A stretch of DNA of 47,048 bases, from NCBI GenBank assembly GCA_029553855.1, contig JAKPKE010000158.1:1-47048 (forward strand). Direction: 5' to 3'. Position 1 is the stretch's first letter. Each line of letters begins with the position of its first letter. Below, piece by piece: positions 1 to 8,370 of the stretch. The notes beneath the pieces were generated by a model. The model had not been told where the DNA came from. It was given only the letters and a program-made list of their open reading frames with translations, and did no database searches. Source of the stretch: Bacillota bacterium. GTDB taxonomy: Bacteria > Bacillota > Clostridia > Lutisporales > Lutisporaceae. The position numbers were made by a program, and so were the translations under genes.

Positions 1-1
1 T

Positions 2-217
2 ACATCCACGGGGAATTGCATAGTATATCAGGGCACCAATATGGAGAGCAAATACCGGCGTGGGGAAGCTATTTTTAACGAAACCTTCCATTGGACCCCG
101 GAACGGAAAGGCTTCTGGGCAAAATCATCAGACGGGCTTGCAGAGATGGGACCCTCGCCAATGATTTTGCTGGCTTTGGAAGGTGAGGAGAACATACTTC
201 CCCTACAGCCGGAGTAA
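2..217 (+). CDS. C-terminal part of an unidentified protein (5' end outside window)
   Basis: An open frame runs from the first bases of the window to a TAA at 215-217, giving 71 residues with no start needed, so this is the tail of a gene that begins upstream. The text is protein-like, with a Trp/Phe-rich stretch (FHWTPERKGFWAKSSDG) and an acidic end. I do not recognise the family. The minus-strand frame over the same bases looks like a shadow, because it has no ribosome-binding site. The gene after it on the same strand starts 156 nt downstream, so a shared transcript is possible but unsupported. Confidence 0.5.
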   Translation, partial: TSTGNCIVYQGTNMESKYRRGEAIFNETFHWTPERKGFWAKSSDGLAEMGPSPMILLALEGEENILPLQPE

Positions 218-372
218 TTCACAAACTATGTCGCATTCTTCTCCTGATGTGACACAGCAACTTTTTATATAGAATCAATATCAGTGGATTAATATGATAA
301 CCCAAATATTTTTATAGTATAATAAAAATAGAACCGGGCAGCTGATAGAACATGTAAAAGGTGGAGTTGCAA

Positions 373-1029
373 ATGACCATAGATAATTATGAAAGCATAA
401 GGAAACAGGTAATTAAAGCAGGGATTGAGATGGCGGAGACAAAGCTGACCCTGGGAACCTGGGGGAATATCAGTGCAAGAGTCCCGGAGGAGGATTGCTT
501 TGCCATTACACCCAGCGGGGTTGATTATAATGACATCAAGGTTGATGGAGTTGTTATAATTAATATGGAAGGAAGGGTATTTGCAGGTAATATGAAGCCT
601 TCTATTGAATGGCCTATGCACCTTGAAATATATAAAAACAGAAAAGATGTTAATGCCGTTGTACATACCCACAGTGCATACTGCACGGCAATGGCCATAG
701 CACGAAAACCGATACCTGCCGCAGCAGAAGATATGGTGCAGATCGTAGGCGGCAATGTAAGGGTGAGCAAATACTTCCCGCCGGGTTCTCCTGAGCTTGG
801 GAAAGCTGCCGTTGAGGCCCTGGAAGGGCGAAATGCAGTAATTCTTGCCAACCATGGCTGCCTTGCAGCGGGAAGGGACCTGAAAGAGGCAATGAAAATT
901 GCACAGATAGTTGAAAAATCAGCTAAGGCGACCATTTTCGCACAGATTCTGGGTGGAGTTGTAGAGTTGAGTAAAAATGAAATTGATGCAATGAGAGATT
1001 TTTACCTGAATCAATATGGACAGAGGTAG
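373..1029 (+). CDS. Class II aldolase/adducin family protein (L-fuculose-phosphate aldolase-like)
   Basis: 218 residues, the usual size for the zinc-dependent class II aldolases that cleave sugar phosphates to dihydroxyacetone phosphate plus an aldehyde (FucA, AraD, MtnB relatives). Visible landmarks are the N-terminal GTWGNISAR, the SGVDY segment, the paired metal histidines in VVHTHSAYCTA and the later histidine in ILANHGCLAAG. The acidic residue expected before the HTH motif is present in SIEWPMHLEIY. I chose the ATG at 373 over the in-frame GTG at 361 because AGGTGGAG (359-366) then sits 6 nt upstream. It converges on apbE with only 15 nt between stops. The substrate cannot be read from the sequence; fuculose phosphate and methylthioribulose phosphate are both possible. 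Confidence 0.85.
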   Translation: MTIDNYESIRKQVIKAGIEMAETKLTLGTWGNISARVPEEDCFAITPSGVDYNDIKVDGVVIINMEGRVFAGNMKPSIEWPMHLEIYKNRKDVNAVVHTHSAYCTAMAIARKPIPAAAEDMVQIVGGNVRVSKYFPPGSPELGKAAVEALEGRNAVILANHGCLAAGRDLKEAMKIAQIVEKSAKATIFAQILGGVVELSKNEIDAMRDFYLNQYGQR

Positions 1030-1044
1030 GAGAATGAAAGTGCG

Positions 1045-2082
1045 TTAGTTTTGAAGTATAAATTCAGGATTTGTAATGGTAAATATTCCCTTAAGGCCCG
1101 AGGACACGTAGACTTTTTTGTCGGAGGTTACAAATACAGCTTCCACATTTTTCAGTCCCTCAATCAACTTCATTCCATCCTCCAGCCCAAAAAGCAGGGC
1201 AGTAGTGGACAGTCCATCTCCATCTATGGATTTGTCGGCAATTATTGATACACTGCATAAATTGTTCTCTACAGGATAACCCGTAAACGGATCTAATATA
1301 TGATGGTACCTTTTACCGTTTTCTTCGAAATATTTTTCATAGATACCTGAGGTTACAACTGTTTGATCTTTAGCAGGTACAATCCCAAAATAATTTCCTC
1401 TGGGATTGAAAGGATCCTGAACACCGATATTCCAAGGGTTCCCATCCGGATTTCCGCCTACTGTCATTACATTACCGCCAAGATTGATGGATGCATGCTC
1501 CACTCCATTTTCTTTAAGAATCCTGGCTGCTTCGTCTGCGGCATATCCTTTAGCAATTGCACCCAGATCAACTTTCATACCGGCCTTCTCAAGCCTTGCG
1601 CTTTGGCTTTCCCTGTTCAGACGGAGATTTTCATACCCTACAAGCTTTACAGCCTCAATTAGTTTGTCTTTTTCGGGAATAGCCGCATATTCGGTGCCGA
1701 TATTCCAAAGTTTAACCACAGGGCCAATTGTAATATCGAATTTTCCTCGGGAAAGCTTAGAATACTCCATGCCTTTTTCCAGTACAAATAAGGTATCGGG
1801 ACTAAGCTTCACCTCACTATTCCCCGAGGCATTGTTCAGGGCAATTATTTCGCTGATTTCAGCATTATTTATCGTCATTTTCCTTTCAATCTCGGATACT
1901 CTGTCAAAAGCCTTGTCAATTATGGTTTTGTCCTTCTGGTCATAGATGGATATCTCAACAGTTGTTCCAAGAATAAAATTTGTTTTACTTATAGGTTTTA
2001 TAGTTTTTTTCCCGCATCCTGAAAGCAACAGCACTGCTGTCAGCATTAATACAGGTATTTTGTACCTTATTCTTAAAGTCAA
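1045..2082 (-). CDS. apbE: FAD:protein FMN transferase, lipoprotein (ApbE)
   Basis: About 345 residues. ApbE enzymes move FMN from FAD onto a Ser/Thr of a flavoprotein outside the membrane (for example Rnf/Nqr subunits or FMN-binding lipoproteins). The N-terminus has a hydrophobic signal ending in the lipobox LLLSGC, so the enzyme is probably lipid-anchored. Family landmarks include the KVDLGAIAKGYAAD stretch, GGNVMTVGGNPDGNPW and the late HHILDPFTGYPV. The metal/FAD-binding Asp/Thr area (DGLSTTALLFG) is intact. The start is probably the TTG at 2082: GGAGGT lies 7 nt before it, while the in-frame GTG at 2091 overlaps that site. It is divergent from the NusG-II/Gx pair, whose function may be linked. 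Confidence 0.93.
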   Translation of the reverse strand: MTLRIRYKIPVLMLTAVLLLSGCGKKTIKPISKTNFILGTTVEISIYDQKDKTIIDKAFDRVSEIERKMTINNAEISEIIALNNASGNSEVKLSPDTLFVLEKGMEYSKLSRGKFDITIGPVVKLWNIGTEYAAIPEKDKLIEAVKLVGYENLRLNRESQSARLEKAGMKVDLGAIAKGYAADEAARILKENGVEHASINLGGNVMTVGGNPDGNPWNIGVQDPFNPRGNYFGIVPAKDQTVVTSGIYEKYFEENGKRYHHILDPFTGYPVENNLCSVSIIADKSIDGDGLSTTALLFGLEDGMKLIEGLKNVEAVFVTSDKKVYVSSGLKGIFTITNPEFILQN

Positions 2083-2215
2083 AATCAGCACCTCCGGTTA
2101 TTTAGTAGAAAAGCAACTATATTTTACAGTATTATATGAATTTACATATTAAATTCTATATGATACATTAACATTATTGCAACAATAATTATTTGACTCA
2201 AAGCGAGGAGATTCT

Positions 2216-2599
2216 ATGAAACTGAAGAAAGGCGACCTGTTCATAGCTTTGATACTTGCTGCAGCTATAATTTCATGGTATGGAATAAACAAGCTGACTG
2301 AACCGGAAGACGGAAGACAGATTGTAATAGAGGTTAACGGAGATTTGTACAGACGGATACCTATGCATGAAGGGATGAAGCGGCAGGAAATCCATATAAA
2401 TCTCGAAAATGGCAAGTATATTGATATAATTGCCGACGAAAACGGAGCATATGTCAGGGATGTAATCTGCCCTGACAAGATATGCCAAAAAACGGGATTG
2501 GTGAATAAAGTCGGACAAAGTATAGTGTGCCTTCCAAATAAGGTTTTGGTATATATAGATGGGAATATTAAACCCGAAGTTGATGGTATTTCATATTGA
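2216..2599 (+). CDS. NusG domain II-containing membrane-anchored protein
   Basis: 127 residues: one N-terminal membrane segment (about residues 7-24, LFIALILAAAIISWYGI), then a short beta-rich extracytoplasmic domain. It has the NusG_II pattern IVIEVNGDLYRRIPM and a later CPDKICQKTG segment with two cysteines that could form a disulfide or bind a ligand. It is not the transcription factor NusG. GAGGAG sits 5 nt before the ATG. The stop precedes the Gx-family start by 19 nt, so the two genes are almost certainly one transcript. As I recall, the same pair of families corresponds to EetA and EetB of flavin-based extracellular electron transfer loci in Listeria; that link is inference here. Confidence 0.8.
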   Translation: MKLKKGDLFIALILAAAIISWYGINKLTEPEDGRQIVIEVNGDLYRRIPMHEGMKRQEIHINLENGKYIDIIADENGAYVRDVICPDKICQKTGLVNKVGQSIVCLPNKVLVYIDGNIKPEVDGISY

Positions 2600-2618
2600 C
2601 CTGTTTAAGGAGGCCGAG

Positions 2619-3146
2619 ATGAGCAAAACGAAAAAGACGGTGCTTCTGGGAATTCTGGTTTCTCAGGCATTAATACTAAATTTAGCGGAAAGACTGATCC
2701 CTGTTACCTTGACGGTTCCCGGAATAAAGCCGGGACTGGCAAATGCGGTTTCACTTATTGCCATAGTGCTGTTTGGGCCAAGGGAAGCTTTGATTGTTGT
2801 GTCCGTTAGAACCTTTTTAGGCTCTGTGTTCGGAGGGGGGATGTCTTCTTTTATTTACAGTTTTGCCGGTGGTATCTTAAGCACTATTGCAATGTCAATA
2901 TTGTATAAGAAATTTGGAAATTTGTTTAGTATACCTGCTATCAGCGTGGTTGGGGCAATATTTCATAATATCGGCCAAATATTGGCTGCCAGCCTCATTA
3001 TACAGAACGGAAGGCTTTTTTTCTATCTTCCCGTTCTTCTGATTTCAGCAATAGTTACAGGATTATTTGTCGGTTTTGCCGTAAAGTATTCACTGAGGCC
3101 TATGAAGCATATCTTTGAATCAATAGATAGCGAGGGTATCAAATGA
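2619..3146 (+). CDS. Gx transporter family / heptaprenyl diphosphate synthase component I-like membrane protein
   Basis: 175 residues with about five hydrophobic segments and the family motif VPGIKPGLANAVSLIAI near residues 30-50, followed by GPREALIVVSVRTFLGS and a glycine-rich FGGGMSSFIYSFAGG. Families of this kind are annotated as heptaprenyl diphosphate synthase component I or Gx transporters, and their real substrate is unsettled. AAGGAGG at 2607-2613 lies 5 nt from the ATG at 2619, so I prefer it to the upstream in-frame start at 2559, which would overlap the NusG-II gene and add a non-membrane leader. It pairs with the NusG-II gene, and together with the divergent apbE it forms a small envelope redox-like cluster. 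Confidence 0.82.
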   Translation: MSKTKKTVLLGILVSQALILNLAERLIPVTLTVPGIKPGLANAVSLIAIVLFGPREALIVVSVRTFLGSVFGGGMSSFIYSFAGGILSTIAMSILYKKFGNLFSIPAISVVGAIFHNIGQILAASLIIQNGRLFFYLPVLLISAIVTGLFVGFAVKYSLRPMKHIFESIDSEGIK

Positions 3147-3258
3147 ACCAAAGTTTACGGGACTTTTGAACCATTTGCGAATCCTGCTTGAGATATATTG
3201 AATATTTTCCGAAAATATACAATAATAATGTCGTATAAATAGATTTGGGGGGTTAGGG

Positions 3259-4044
3259 ATGAGTATTATTCAGGCAGTAATATTAGGATTGATTCAGGGG
3301 TTGACTGAATTTCTGCCCATAAGCAGTTCAGGACATTTGGTGCTGTTTCAGAAAATATTCGGGATAAACGAACCTGCATTATTGTTTGATACCATGTTGC
3401 ACGTAGGAACCCTGGCAGCTGTAGTGACAGTATTGCGGAAGGATATACTGTCGCTTTTGAAAAAGCCGTTTCAAAAGCTTACGTGGCTGCTTCTGGCAGG
3501 CACCATACCTACGGTGATAATTGCGATAATGTTTAAAGACTTTTTTGAAGAGATGTTCAGAAGCGGAAGTACATTAGGAATCGAATTTTTTATTACCGGA
3601 TTTGTTTTACTCTTTGCGGAAAAGCTTAATGCGGGAGTAAAACATATAAATGAGACCTCTTACCTGGATGCAGCTTTTATCGGCGTAATGCAGGGGGTAG
3701 CTATAATGCCCGCAGTTTCGAGATCAGGACTGACTATTTCAGGTGCTTTGCTGAGGAATCTGGATAGGGAGTTCGCTGCAAAATTCTCCTTTTTACTGTC
3801 AATACCTTCTATATTGGGTGGCGCAGTATTTCAGATAAAGGATATAATTGAGGCGGGAAGCGGAAGAATAGGTAATGCCCCAATTATTGCAGGAACCGCA
3901 GCAGCAGCAATAGCAGGATATTTCTCCGTAAGGTTTATGATTGTTCTTATAAAGAAGGGCAGTATGAAATATTTTTCCTACTATGTATTCGGATTGGGTG
4001 CATTTGTGCTGATTGATCAATATTTGACGCACGTATTTTTTTAG
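3259..4044 (+). CDS. uppP: Undecaprenyl-diphosphatase UppP/BacA
   Basis: 261 residues, an integral membrane phosphatase that recycles undecaprenyl pyrophosphate to the monophosphate carrier used for peptidoglycan and teichoic acid synthesis; overexpression gives bacitracin resistance. Both family signatures are visible: the N-terminal GLTEFLPISSSGHL with the catalytic-region glutamate, and the second MPAVSRSGLTISGALL with its arginine. Hydrophobic segments span the rest. The ATG at 3259 follows a purine-rich GGGGGGTTAGGG. It is followed directly by an odd TACGAG-rich repeat. It lies upstream of cdaA/cdaR, and all three act on the cell envelope, but a 273-nt gap makes one operon doubtful. Confidence 0.96.
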   Translation: MSIIQAVILGLIQGLTEFLPISSSGHLVLFQKIFGINEPALLFDTMLHVGTLAAVVTVLRKDILSLLKKPFQKLTWLLLAGTIPTVIIAIMFKDFFEEMFRSGSTLGIEFFITGFVLLFAEKLNAGVKHINETSYLDAAFIGVMQGVAIMPAVSRSGLTISGALLRNLDREFAAKFSFLLSIPSILGGAVFQIKDIIEAGSGRIGNAPIIAGTAAAAIAGYFSVRFMIVLIKKGSMKYFSYYVFGLGAFVLIDQYLTHVFF

Positions 4045-4072
4045 GTGTGGGGTACGAGGCGCGGGGAACGAG
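4045..4072 (+). repeat. TACGAG-type low-complexity repeat after uppP
   Basis: Immediately after the uppP stop is a run of near-repeats of the form GGTACGAGG / CGCGGGGAACGAG. A related run begins right after the stop of the second butyrate kinase at 11463. It is purine-rich and unlike the surrounding AT-rich spacer. Function unknown. Confidence 0.5.
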
Positions 4073-4196
4073 TAACACTGAAAACACTAAAACCCACTGA
4101 ACACACCATGGGGAAGTGATAATTCATCGTACATTTTCGTAGAACACCGTGAATTTTGCGGTTATCGTACCTGAACCCATAAGGAATACCAATATT

Positions 4197-4233
4197 TTAG
4201 TGACTAGCGACTAATGACTCGCGACTAATGAAT
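4197..4233 (+). repeat. Short direct repeats GCGACTAATGA
   Basis: The 11-mer GCGACTAATGA occurs at 4207-4217 and 4221-4231, within a wider GACTAR-rich microsatellite-like run that lies before cdaA. It resembles replication-slippage sequence rather than a regulatory site. The rest of the 4045-4317 spacer shows nothing else convincing apart from a TATAAT at 4274-4279 that could be the cdaA -10 box. Confidence 0.45.
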
Positions 4234-4317
4234 TTGAAACATATTTGTAATTTTATTGACCGGAAAATTATTGTATAATTAAAGTATGAAAAAAATTGCA
4301 ATACGAGGTGTGTAGAT

Positions 4318-5139
4318 GTGAATGAGCTGAAGGAGCTGCTCCCGTATCTCAAGACGTGGAATACATATGTTGATGTGGGTATTATCGCCATAATTATTTA
4401 TAAGGTAATGAATTTAATAAAAGAGACAAGGGCGGAGCAGCTGATTAAAGGTATTACAATGCTTATTATTGCAACTAAGCTCAGTGAAAAATTGGGTCTG
4501 CATACGGTTTACTGGCTATTGAAAAATACTATGACGGTAGGTGTTATTGCAATACTGATTATTTTTCAGCCGGAGCTTAGGCGCGCCCTTGAGCACCTTG
4601 GAAGGGGCAGGTTTTTTATAAAGGGAGAGCTGCTTGACCGGGAAATTGACAGCATGCTGGATGAAATAAGCATTGCTGTTTCATACCTTTCAAAGAATAA
4701 AATTGGGGCAATTATTGTAATAGAACAGGAAACGGGTTTGAACGAGTACATAGAAACCGGCACGAAATTGGATTCGGTAGTGACTAATGAGCTGCTGCTG
4801 AACTTGTTTGTTCCGAACACTCCCCTTCATGATGGCGCTGTGATAATCAGAAGGAACAGGATCGCTGCCGCAGGCTGCTTCCTGCCCCTTACCCAAAGCC
4901 AGAATCTGAGCAAGGAACTTGGTACACGGCACAGGGCGGCAATAGGTATAACCGAGATTTCCGATTCAATGGTAATAATAGTATCCGAGGAAACGGGAGT
5001 AATATCCTTTACAAAGATGGGACGCTTATCAAGGTATCTGGATACCAAATCCCTTAAAGAAATAATAAAGAACAGCATCAAGGCCAAAGAGGACAAACAA
5101 CCCAAGTGGATGAAGTGGGGTGCTAAAAATGGGGGATAA
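4318..5139 (+). CDS. cdaA: Diadenylate cyclase CdaA
   Basis: 273 residues. CdaA joins two ATP molecules into the second messenger c-di-AMP, which controls potassium and osmolyte transport and wall homeostasis. The N-terminus has three hydrophobic segments (to about residue 85), then the DAC domain with both catalytic signatures intact: LHDGAVII (DGA near residue 173) and GTRHRAAIG (RHR near 204). The start is the GTG at 4318 with GAGGTG 7 nt upstream; no ATG fits the frame. It overlaps cdaR, its usual regulator, so the two are translationally coupled. A c-di-AMP riboswitch candidate lies in this window at about 31654-31780. Confidence 0.96.
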   Translation: MNELKELLPYLKTWNTYVDVGIIAIIIYKVMNLIKETRAEQLIKGITMLIIATKLSEKLGLHTVYWLLKNTMTVGVIAILIIFQPELRRALEHLGRGRFFIKGELLDREIDSMLDEISIAVSYLSKNKIGAIIVIEQETGLNEYIETGTKLDSVVTNELLLNLFVPNTPLHDGAVIIRRNRIAAAGCFLPLTQSQNLSKELGTRHRAAIGITEISDSMVIIVSEETGVISFTKMGRLSRYLDTKSLKEIIKNSIKAKEDKQPKWMKWGAKNGG

Positions 5140-6343
5140 ATTGATTAATAGGGATCTGACGATAAAAATACTGTCTGTTATGCTGGCACTGCTTATGTGG
5201 TTTTATGTATTGACAGAGCAAAATCCGGAAATAACCAAAGACATTGTAATTCCTGTAAAACTCATAAACACTGTGTTCATTGAGAGAAACAGCATGGTGA
5301 TTGCCGATGATTCCGGCAATTTTAGACTGACGCTTAGAATCAAGGGTAAGAAGAATACCCTGGATAAGCTTAGCGAGAACACTATTGATGCTTATGCAGA
5401 TCTGGAAGGCCACAACCAAAAGGGAGAGAACTTTCTAAAAATAAATATCAGCGGTGTACCGGAAGGTGTAGATATTATTGCAAAATCTGCAGAAAGCCTG
5501 AAGATACTGCTGGAGCCAAATATAAGTGTTCAAAAAAGTGTTAGATTGAACATAACGGGTAATCCTTCTTATGGCTTGGCTGCTATGGCTCCTTCGATGG
5601 TTCCTAATGAGGTTGTTATAGCAGGAGCAGAATCGAAAATTAATAAGATTAAAAGCGTAAGGGTTGATGTTGATATTGCAGGTATAAATACCGAAGTAAA
5701 GAGGATTCTTCCTGTAAGGGTATTGGACGAAAGCGGCAAGGACATACCGAATATCACTATAGAGCCGGGCAATGTAGAAGTAAGCATTCCTATAGAGAAC
5801 ACAAAACGTGTCGACCTGGAAATGAACCTATCGGGGCAGCCTGCCTCAGGATATACGATAAGCAATGTTTCGGTACAGCCTGAGGAAATGCTTATCACAG
5901 GGAAGCAGCAGGTTCTAGGGGATGTAGACCTGCTGAAAACCGAGGAAATTGATATTACCGGAAAATCTGAAGACGTATTAATGGAAGTGAAGCTGATAAT
6001 ACCGGAAGGGATTGAAATTGTCAATTCCAATGATAAAGTTAATGCGTTGATAAATATAGAGAAAATTAAAACGACCGAAATTATTATTGAGAATCTTGAA
6101 TATAAGAACCTCCCCGGGAGTTTGGAATTGGACAGCATACAGAGCCCAATAAAAGTATCCCTGAGAGGGGCGGAAAGCCGACTCGATGGAGACTTGAATA
6201 TGACTAAGTTCTATATTGACCTGACCAATGCCGTTGAAGGCACCAATGTATTGGATATACTATGGGAAGCGCCTCAGGGAATTGATGTGGTGAGTGTTTC
6301 TCCGCACCAGGCGACAGTGGTTTTAAAGAAAAAAGAAGAATAA
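5129..6343 (+). CDS. cdaR: YbbR-domain protein CdaR, regulator of CdaA
   Basis: About 404 residues: a short cytoplasmic start, one membrane helix (ILSVMLALLMWFYVL, about residues 14-29), then repeated YbbR beta-domains outside the membrane. Repeats begin with patterns such as VRLNITGNPSYG, VDLEMNLSGQPASG and the start of further modules near residues 300 and 330. CdaR binds CdaA through its membrane part and modulates c-di-AMP synthesis. I favour the ATG at 5129 (GTGGGG 8 nt upstream), although the GTG at 5120 is also in frame. It overlaps the cdaA end by 11 nt. The expected third gene glmM is not adjacent; it is found at 17010. Confidence 0.9.
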   Translation: MGDKLINRDLTIKILSVMLALLMWFYVLTEQNPEITKDIVIPVKLINTVFIERNSMVIADDSGNFRLTLRIKGKKNTLDKLSENTIDAYADLEGHNQKGENFLKINISGVPEGVDIIAKSAESLKILLEPNISVQKSVRLNITGNPSYGLAAMAPSMVPNEVVIAGAESKINKIKSVRVDVDIAGINTEVKRILPVRVLDESGKDIPNITIEPGNVEVSIPIENTKRVDLEMNLSGQPASGYTISNVSVQPEEMLITGKQQVLGDVDLLKTEEIDITGKSEDVLMEVKLIIPEGIEIVNSNDKVNALINIEKIKTTEIIIENLEYKNLPGSLELDSIQSPIKVSLRGAESRLDGDLNMTKFYIDLTNAVEGTNVLDILWEAPQGIDVVSVSPHQATVVLKKKEE

Positions 6344-6402
6344 CTTTGCATATCAATAGAAGATGCGGCGTAGTATGTACAATTCTACTGAGGGGTATTT
6401 TT

Positions 6403-8118
6403 ATGAAGAGAGATATAGAATTAATATTGAATTCTACCCATGACGCAATTATGGGCGTTGATGCAGAAGGCATAATAACGGTTTTCAACAAAGCTGCGGA
6501 GAGGCTTATAGGGATTGATGCCGAAAATGCTTTGGGGAAGTATGTGACTGATATAGTAAAAGACACAAGGCTGCCATATATACTTCAGACAGGTGATTCG
6601 GAGCTGAACCGACAGCAGGACCTAGGGAATATCAAAATAGTAACCAACAGGATGCCCGTGAGGGATAAGAAAGGGAAAATAATTGGCGCAGTTGCAGTAT
6701 TCAGAGATATTACCGAGGTTATTAAGCTTGCGGAGAAGATAACAAATCTAAAAGAAATACAGAGTTTGCTGGAAGCAATCTTCAATGCCACACAGGATGC
6801 CATAACTGTTGTGGATCAAAATGGGTTGGGGGTATTGATAAACCCTGCCTATACAAGAATAACCGGGCTGTCGGAAAAGGATGTTATAGGAAAGCCGGCT
6901 ACTGTTGATATTGCCGAAGGGGAAAGCATTCATATGCAGGTAATCAAGACGAAAACCCCTGTTAAAGGTGCTCTAATGAAGGTAGGACCTGCACGTAAGG
7001 AAGTATTGGTGAATGCAGCCCCCATAATAGTAGATGGAGACCTCAGGGGCAGTGTTGGGGTTATCCATGATATGTCTGAAATAGCAAAACTATCCGATGA
7101 ATTGAAAAATGCCAAAAATATAATAAGAAGTCTGGAAGCAAAGTATACTTTTGAAGATATAATAGGCAGCGATCCCGAGCTATTAAGGGTTATCGACAAG
7201 GCAAAGAAAGCAGCTGAAATACCTATAACGGTGTTGCTGAGGGGCGAAAGCGGAACAGGAAAAGAAATATTTGCGCATTCCATACATAATGCAAGTGAGA
7301 GAAAATACAGGAAATTTGTAAGGGTGAATTGTTCTGCAATTCCGGAGACCCTCCTGGAATCAGAACTGTTCGGATATGAAGAAGGAGCCTTTACGGGAGC
7401 TAGAAAAGGCGGGAGAAAAGGTCTTTTTGAGGAAGCTCAGGGGGGTACTATTTTTCTTGATGAAATAGGCGGGATATCAATAGGTACACAGTCAAAGCTT
7501 CTCCGGGTATTGCAGGAAAAAGAGGCTACAAGGGTAGGCGGCACCAGGACAATCAGCTTGGATGTCAGAGTAATAACCGCTACTAATATGGATCTTGAGG
7601 CAGGTATAGAAAGCGGAAAGTTTAGAGCGGATTTATATTACAGGCTTAATGTGCTTCCTATAGAAATTCCTCCTTTAAGATTTCGAAAAGGTGATATTTA
7701 TGATTTGTCAACCTTCTTCATAAAAAAATTCAATCAGCAGTACGGGCGTAATGTTCGGGATATTTCACAGGAGGCTGTTAATAAACTTAAAGAGTATAAC
7801 TGGCCTGGAAATGTACGGGAATTGGAAAACATTATTGGCCGCGCCATAATCAACATGAGGATAAACGATACTGTGATACAGGAAAGCCACTTGCCGCATT
7901 TCGAAAGGCTCGCAGGCAAAGAAGGCAGTATTGTTGTAAATGATCAAATTAATGAGGAAGCATCCATGACCCTTGAAAATGCAGTCGAAAAGGCTGAAAA
8001 GATGCATATAGAACAGGTTATGAAACAATGCGGAGATAATAAAACAAAGGCAGCAAAGGTTATGAATATTTCCTTGAGGAGCTTATATTATAAATTAGAG
8101 AAATATGATTTGCAATAG
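6403..8118 (+). CDS. Sigma-54-dependent transcriptional activator with two PAS domains
   Basis: 571 residues. Order: PAS (about 1-105), second PAS (about 120-225), sigma-54 AAA+ domain with Walker A GESGTGKE near 280, the sigma-54 contact loop GAFTGA near 328 and Walker B GGTIFLDEIG, then a Fis-type helix-turn-helix at the end (KTKAAKVMNISLRSLYYKL). Such proteins remodel the closed RNA polymerase-sigma-54 complex using ATP; the PAS domains probably sense a small ligand or redox state. The ATG at 6403 has GAGGGG about 7 nt upstream; an earlier in-frame start at 6346 lacks a site. A perfect -24/-12 promoter and a palindromic upstream site lie directly downstream in front of buk, so the obvious target is the buk-ptb-buk-Vor operon. 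Confidence 0.95.
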   Translation: MKRDIELILNSTHDAIMGVDAEGIITVFNKAAERLIGIDAENALGKYVTDIVKDTRLPYILQTGDSELNRQQDLGNIKIVTNRMPVRDKKGKIIGAVAVFRDITEVIKLAEKITNLKEIQSLLEAIFNATQDAITVVDQNGLGVLINPAYTRITGLSEKDVIGKPATVDIAEGESIHMQVIKTKTPVKGALMKVGPARKEVLVNAAPIIVDGDLRGSVGVIHDMSEIAKLSDELKNAKNIIRSLEAKYTFEDIIGSDPELLRVIDKAKKAAEIPITVLLRGESGTGKEIFAHSIHNASERKYRKFVRVNCSAIPETLLESELFGYEEGAFTGARKGGRKGLFEEAQGGTIFLDEIGGISIGTQSKLLRVLQEKEATRVGGTRTISLDVRVITATNMDLEAGIESGKFRADLYYRLNVLPIEIPPLRFRKGDIYDLSTFFIKKFNQQYGRNVRDISQEAVNKLKEYNWPGNVRELENIIGRAIINMRINDTVIQESHLPHFERLAGKEGSIVVNDQINEEASMTLENAVEKAEKMHIEQVMKQCGDNKTKAAKVMNISLRSLYYKLEKYDLQ

Positions 8119-8170
8119 TTTGCAAAATACCAGGCTATATGCAAAACCTTGCATGCATAATTTTGCAAAC
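8118..8170 (+). promoter_or_regulatory. Probable upstream activating sequence for the sigma-54 activator
   Basis: A perfect 11-bp inverted repeat, GTTTGCAAAAT (8118-8128) and ATTTTGCAAAC (8160-8170), flanks a further internal dyad ATGCAA-AACC-TTGCAT (8139-8154). All share a TTGCAAA/TTTGCAA core. The block starts at the activator stop codon and lies about 150-200 bp upstream of the -24/-12 promoter, the typical distance for enhancer sites bound by Fis-type activators. Binding is inferred, not shown. Confidence 0.7.
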
Positions 8171-8314
8171 ATGTATTTTCATAACGTGGATAGTTAAATG
8201 ATGGGGGAATAATGAAATTTCTTTAAAATAGAAAACAAGCACTATAAAGATTTAAAACCTGTATTTAGCCAATGAGGTTAAATATAGGTTTTTGCATTCT
8301 TTTGACGGAAAATG

Positions 8315-8330
8315 TGGCACACTTTTTGCT
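8315..8330 (+). promoter_or_regulatory. Sigma-54 (-24/-12) promoter of the buk operon
   Basis: TGGCAC-ACTTT-TTGCT matches the sigma-54 consensus TGGCAC-N5-TTGCW at every defined position, with GG (8316-8317) and GC (8328-8329) exactly 10 nt apart. Transcription should start near 8341, 30 nt before the buk GTG start. This excludes the longer in-frame buk start at 8272, which would lie upstream of the promoter. Confidence 0.9.
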
Positions 8331-8370
8331 AAAATATATGGTGAGAAAATGGGTAAGGAGCTGTGAGGCA

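Noticed and set aside
289-855. Minus-strand frame of 188 codons opposite the class II aldolase gene
   Set aside because: It lies across a well-supported gene, has no ribosome-binding site and no family resemblance; it is a shadow frame.
4256-4279. TTGACC followed by TATAAT upstream of cdaA as a sigma-A promoter
   Set aside because: Spacing between the boxes is only 12 nt, so they cannot form one promoter; the TATAAT alone may be used.
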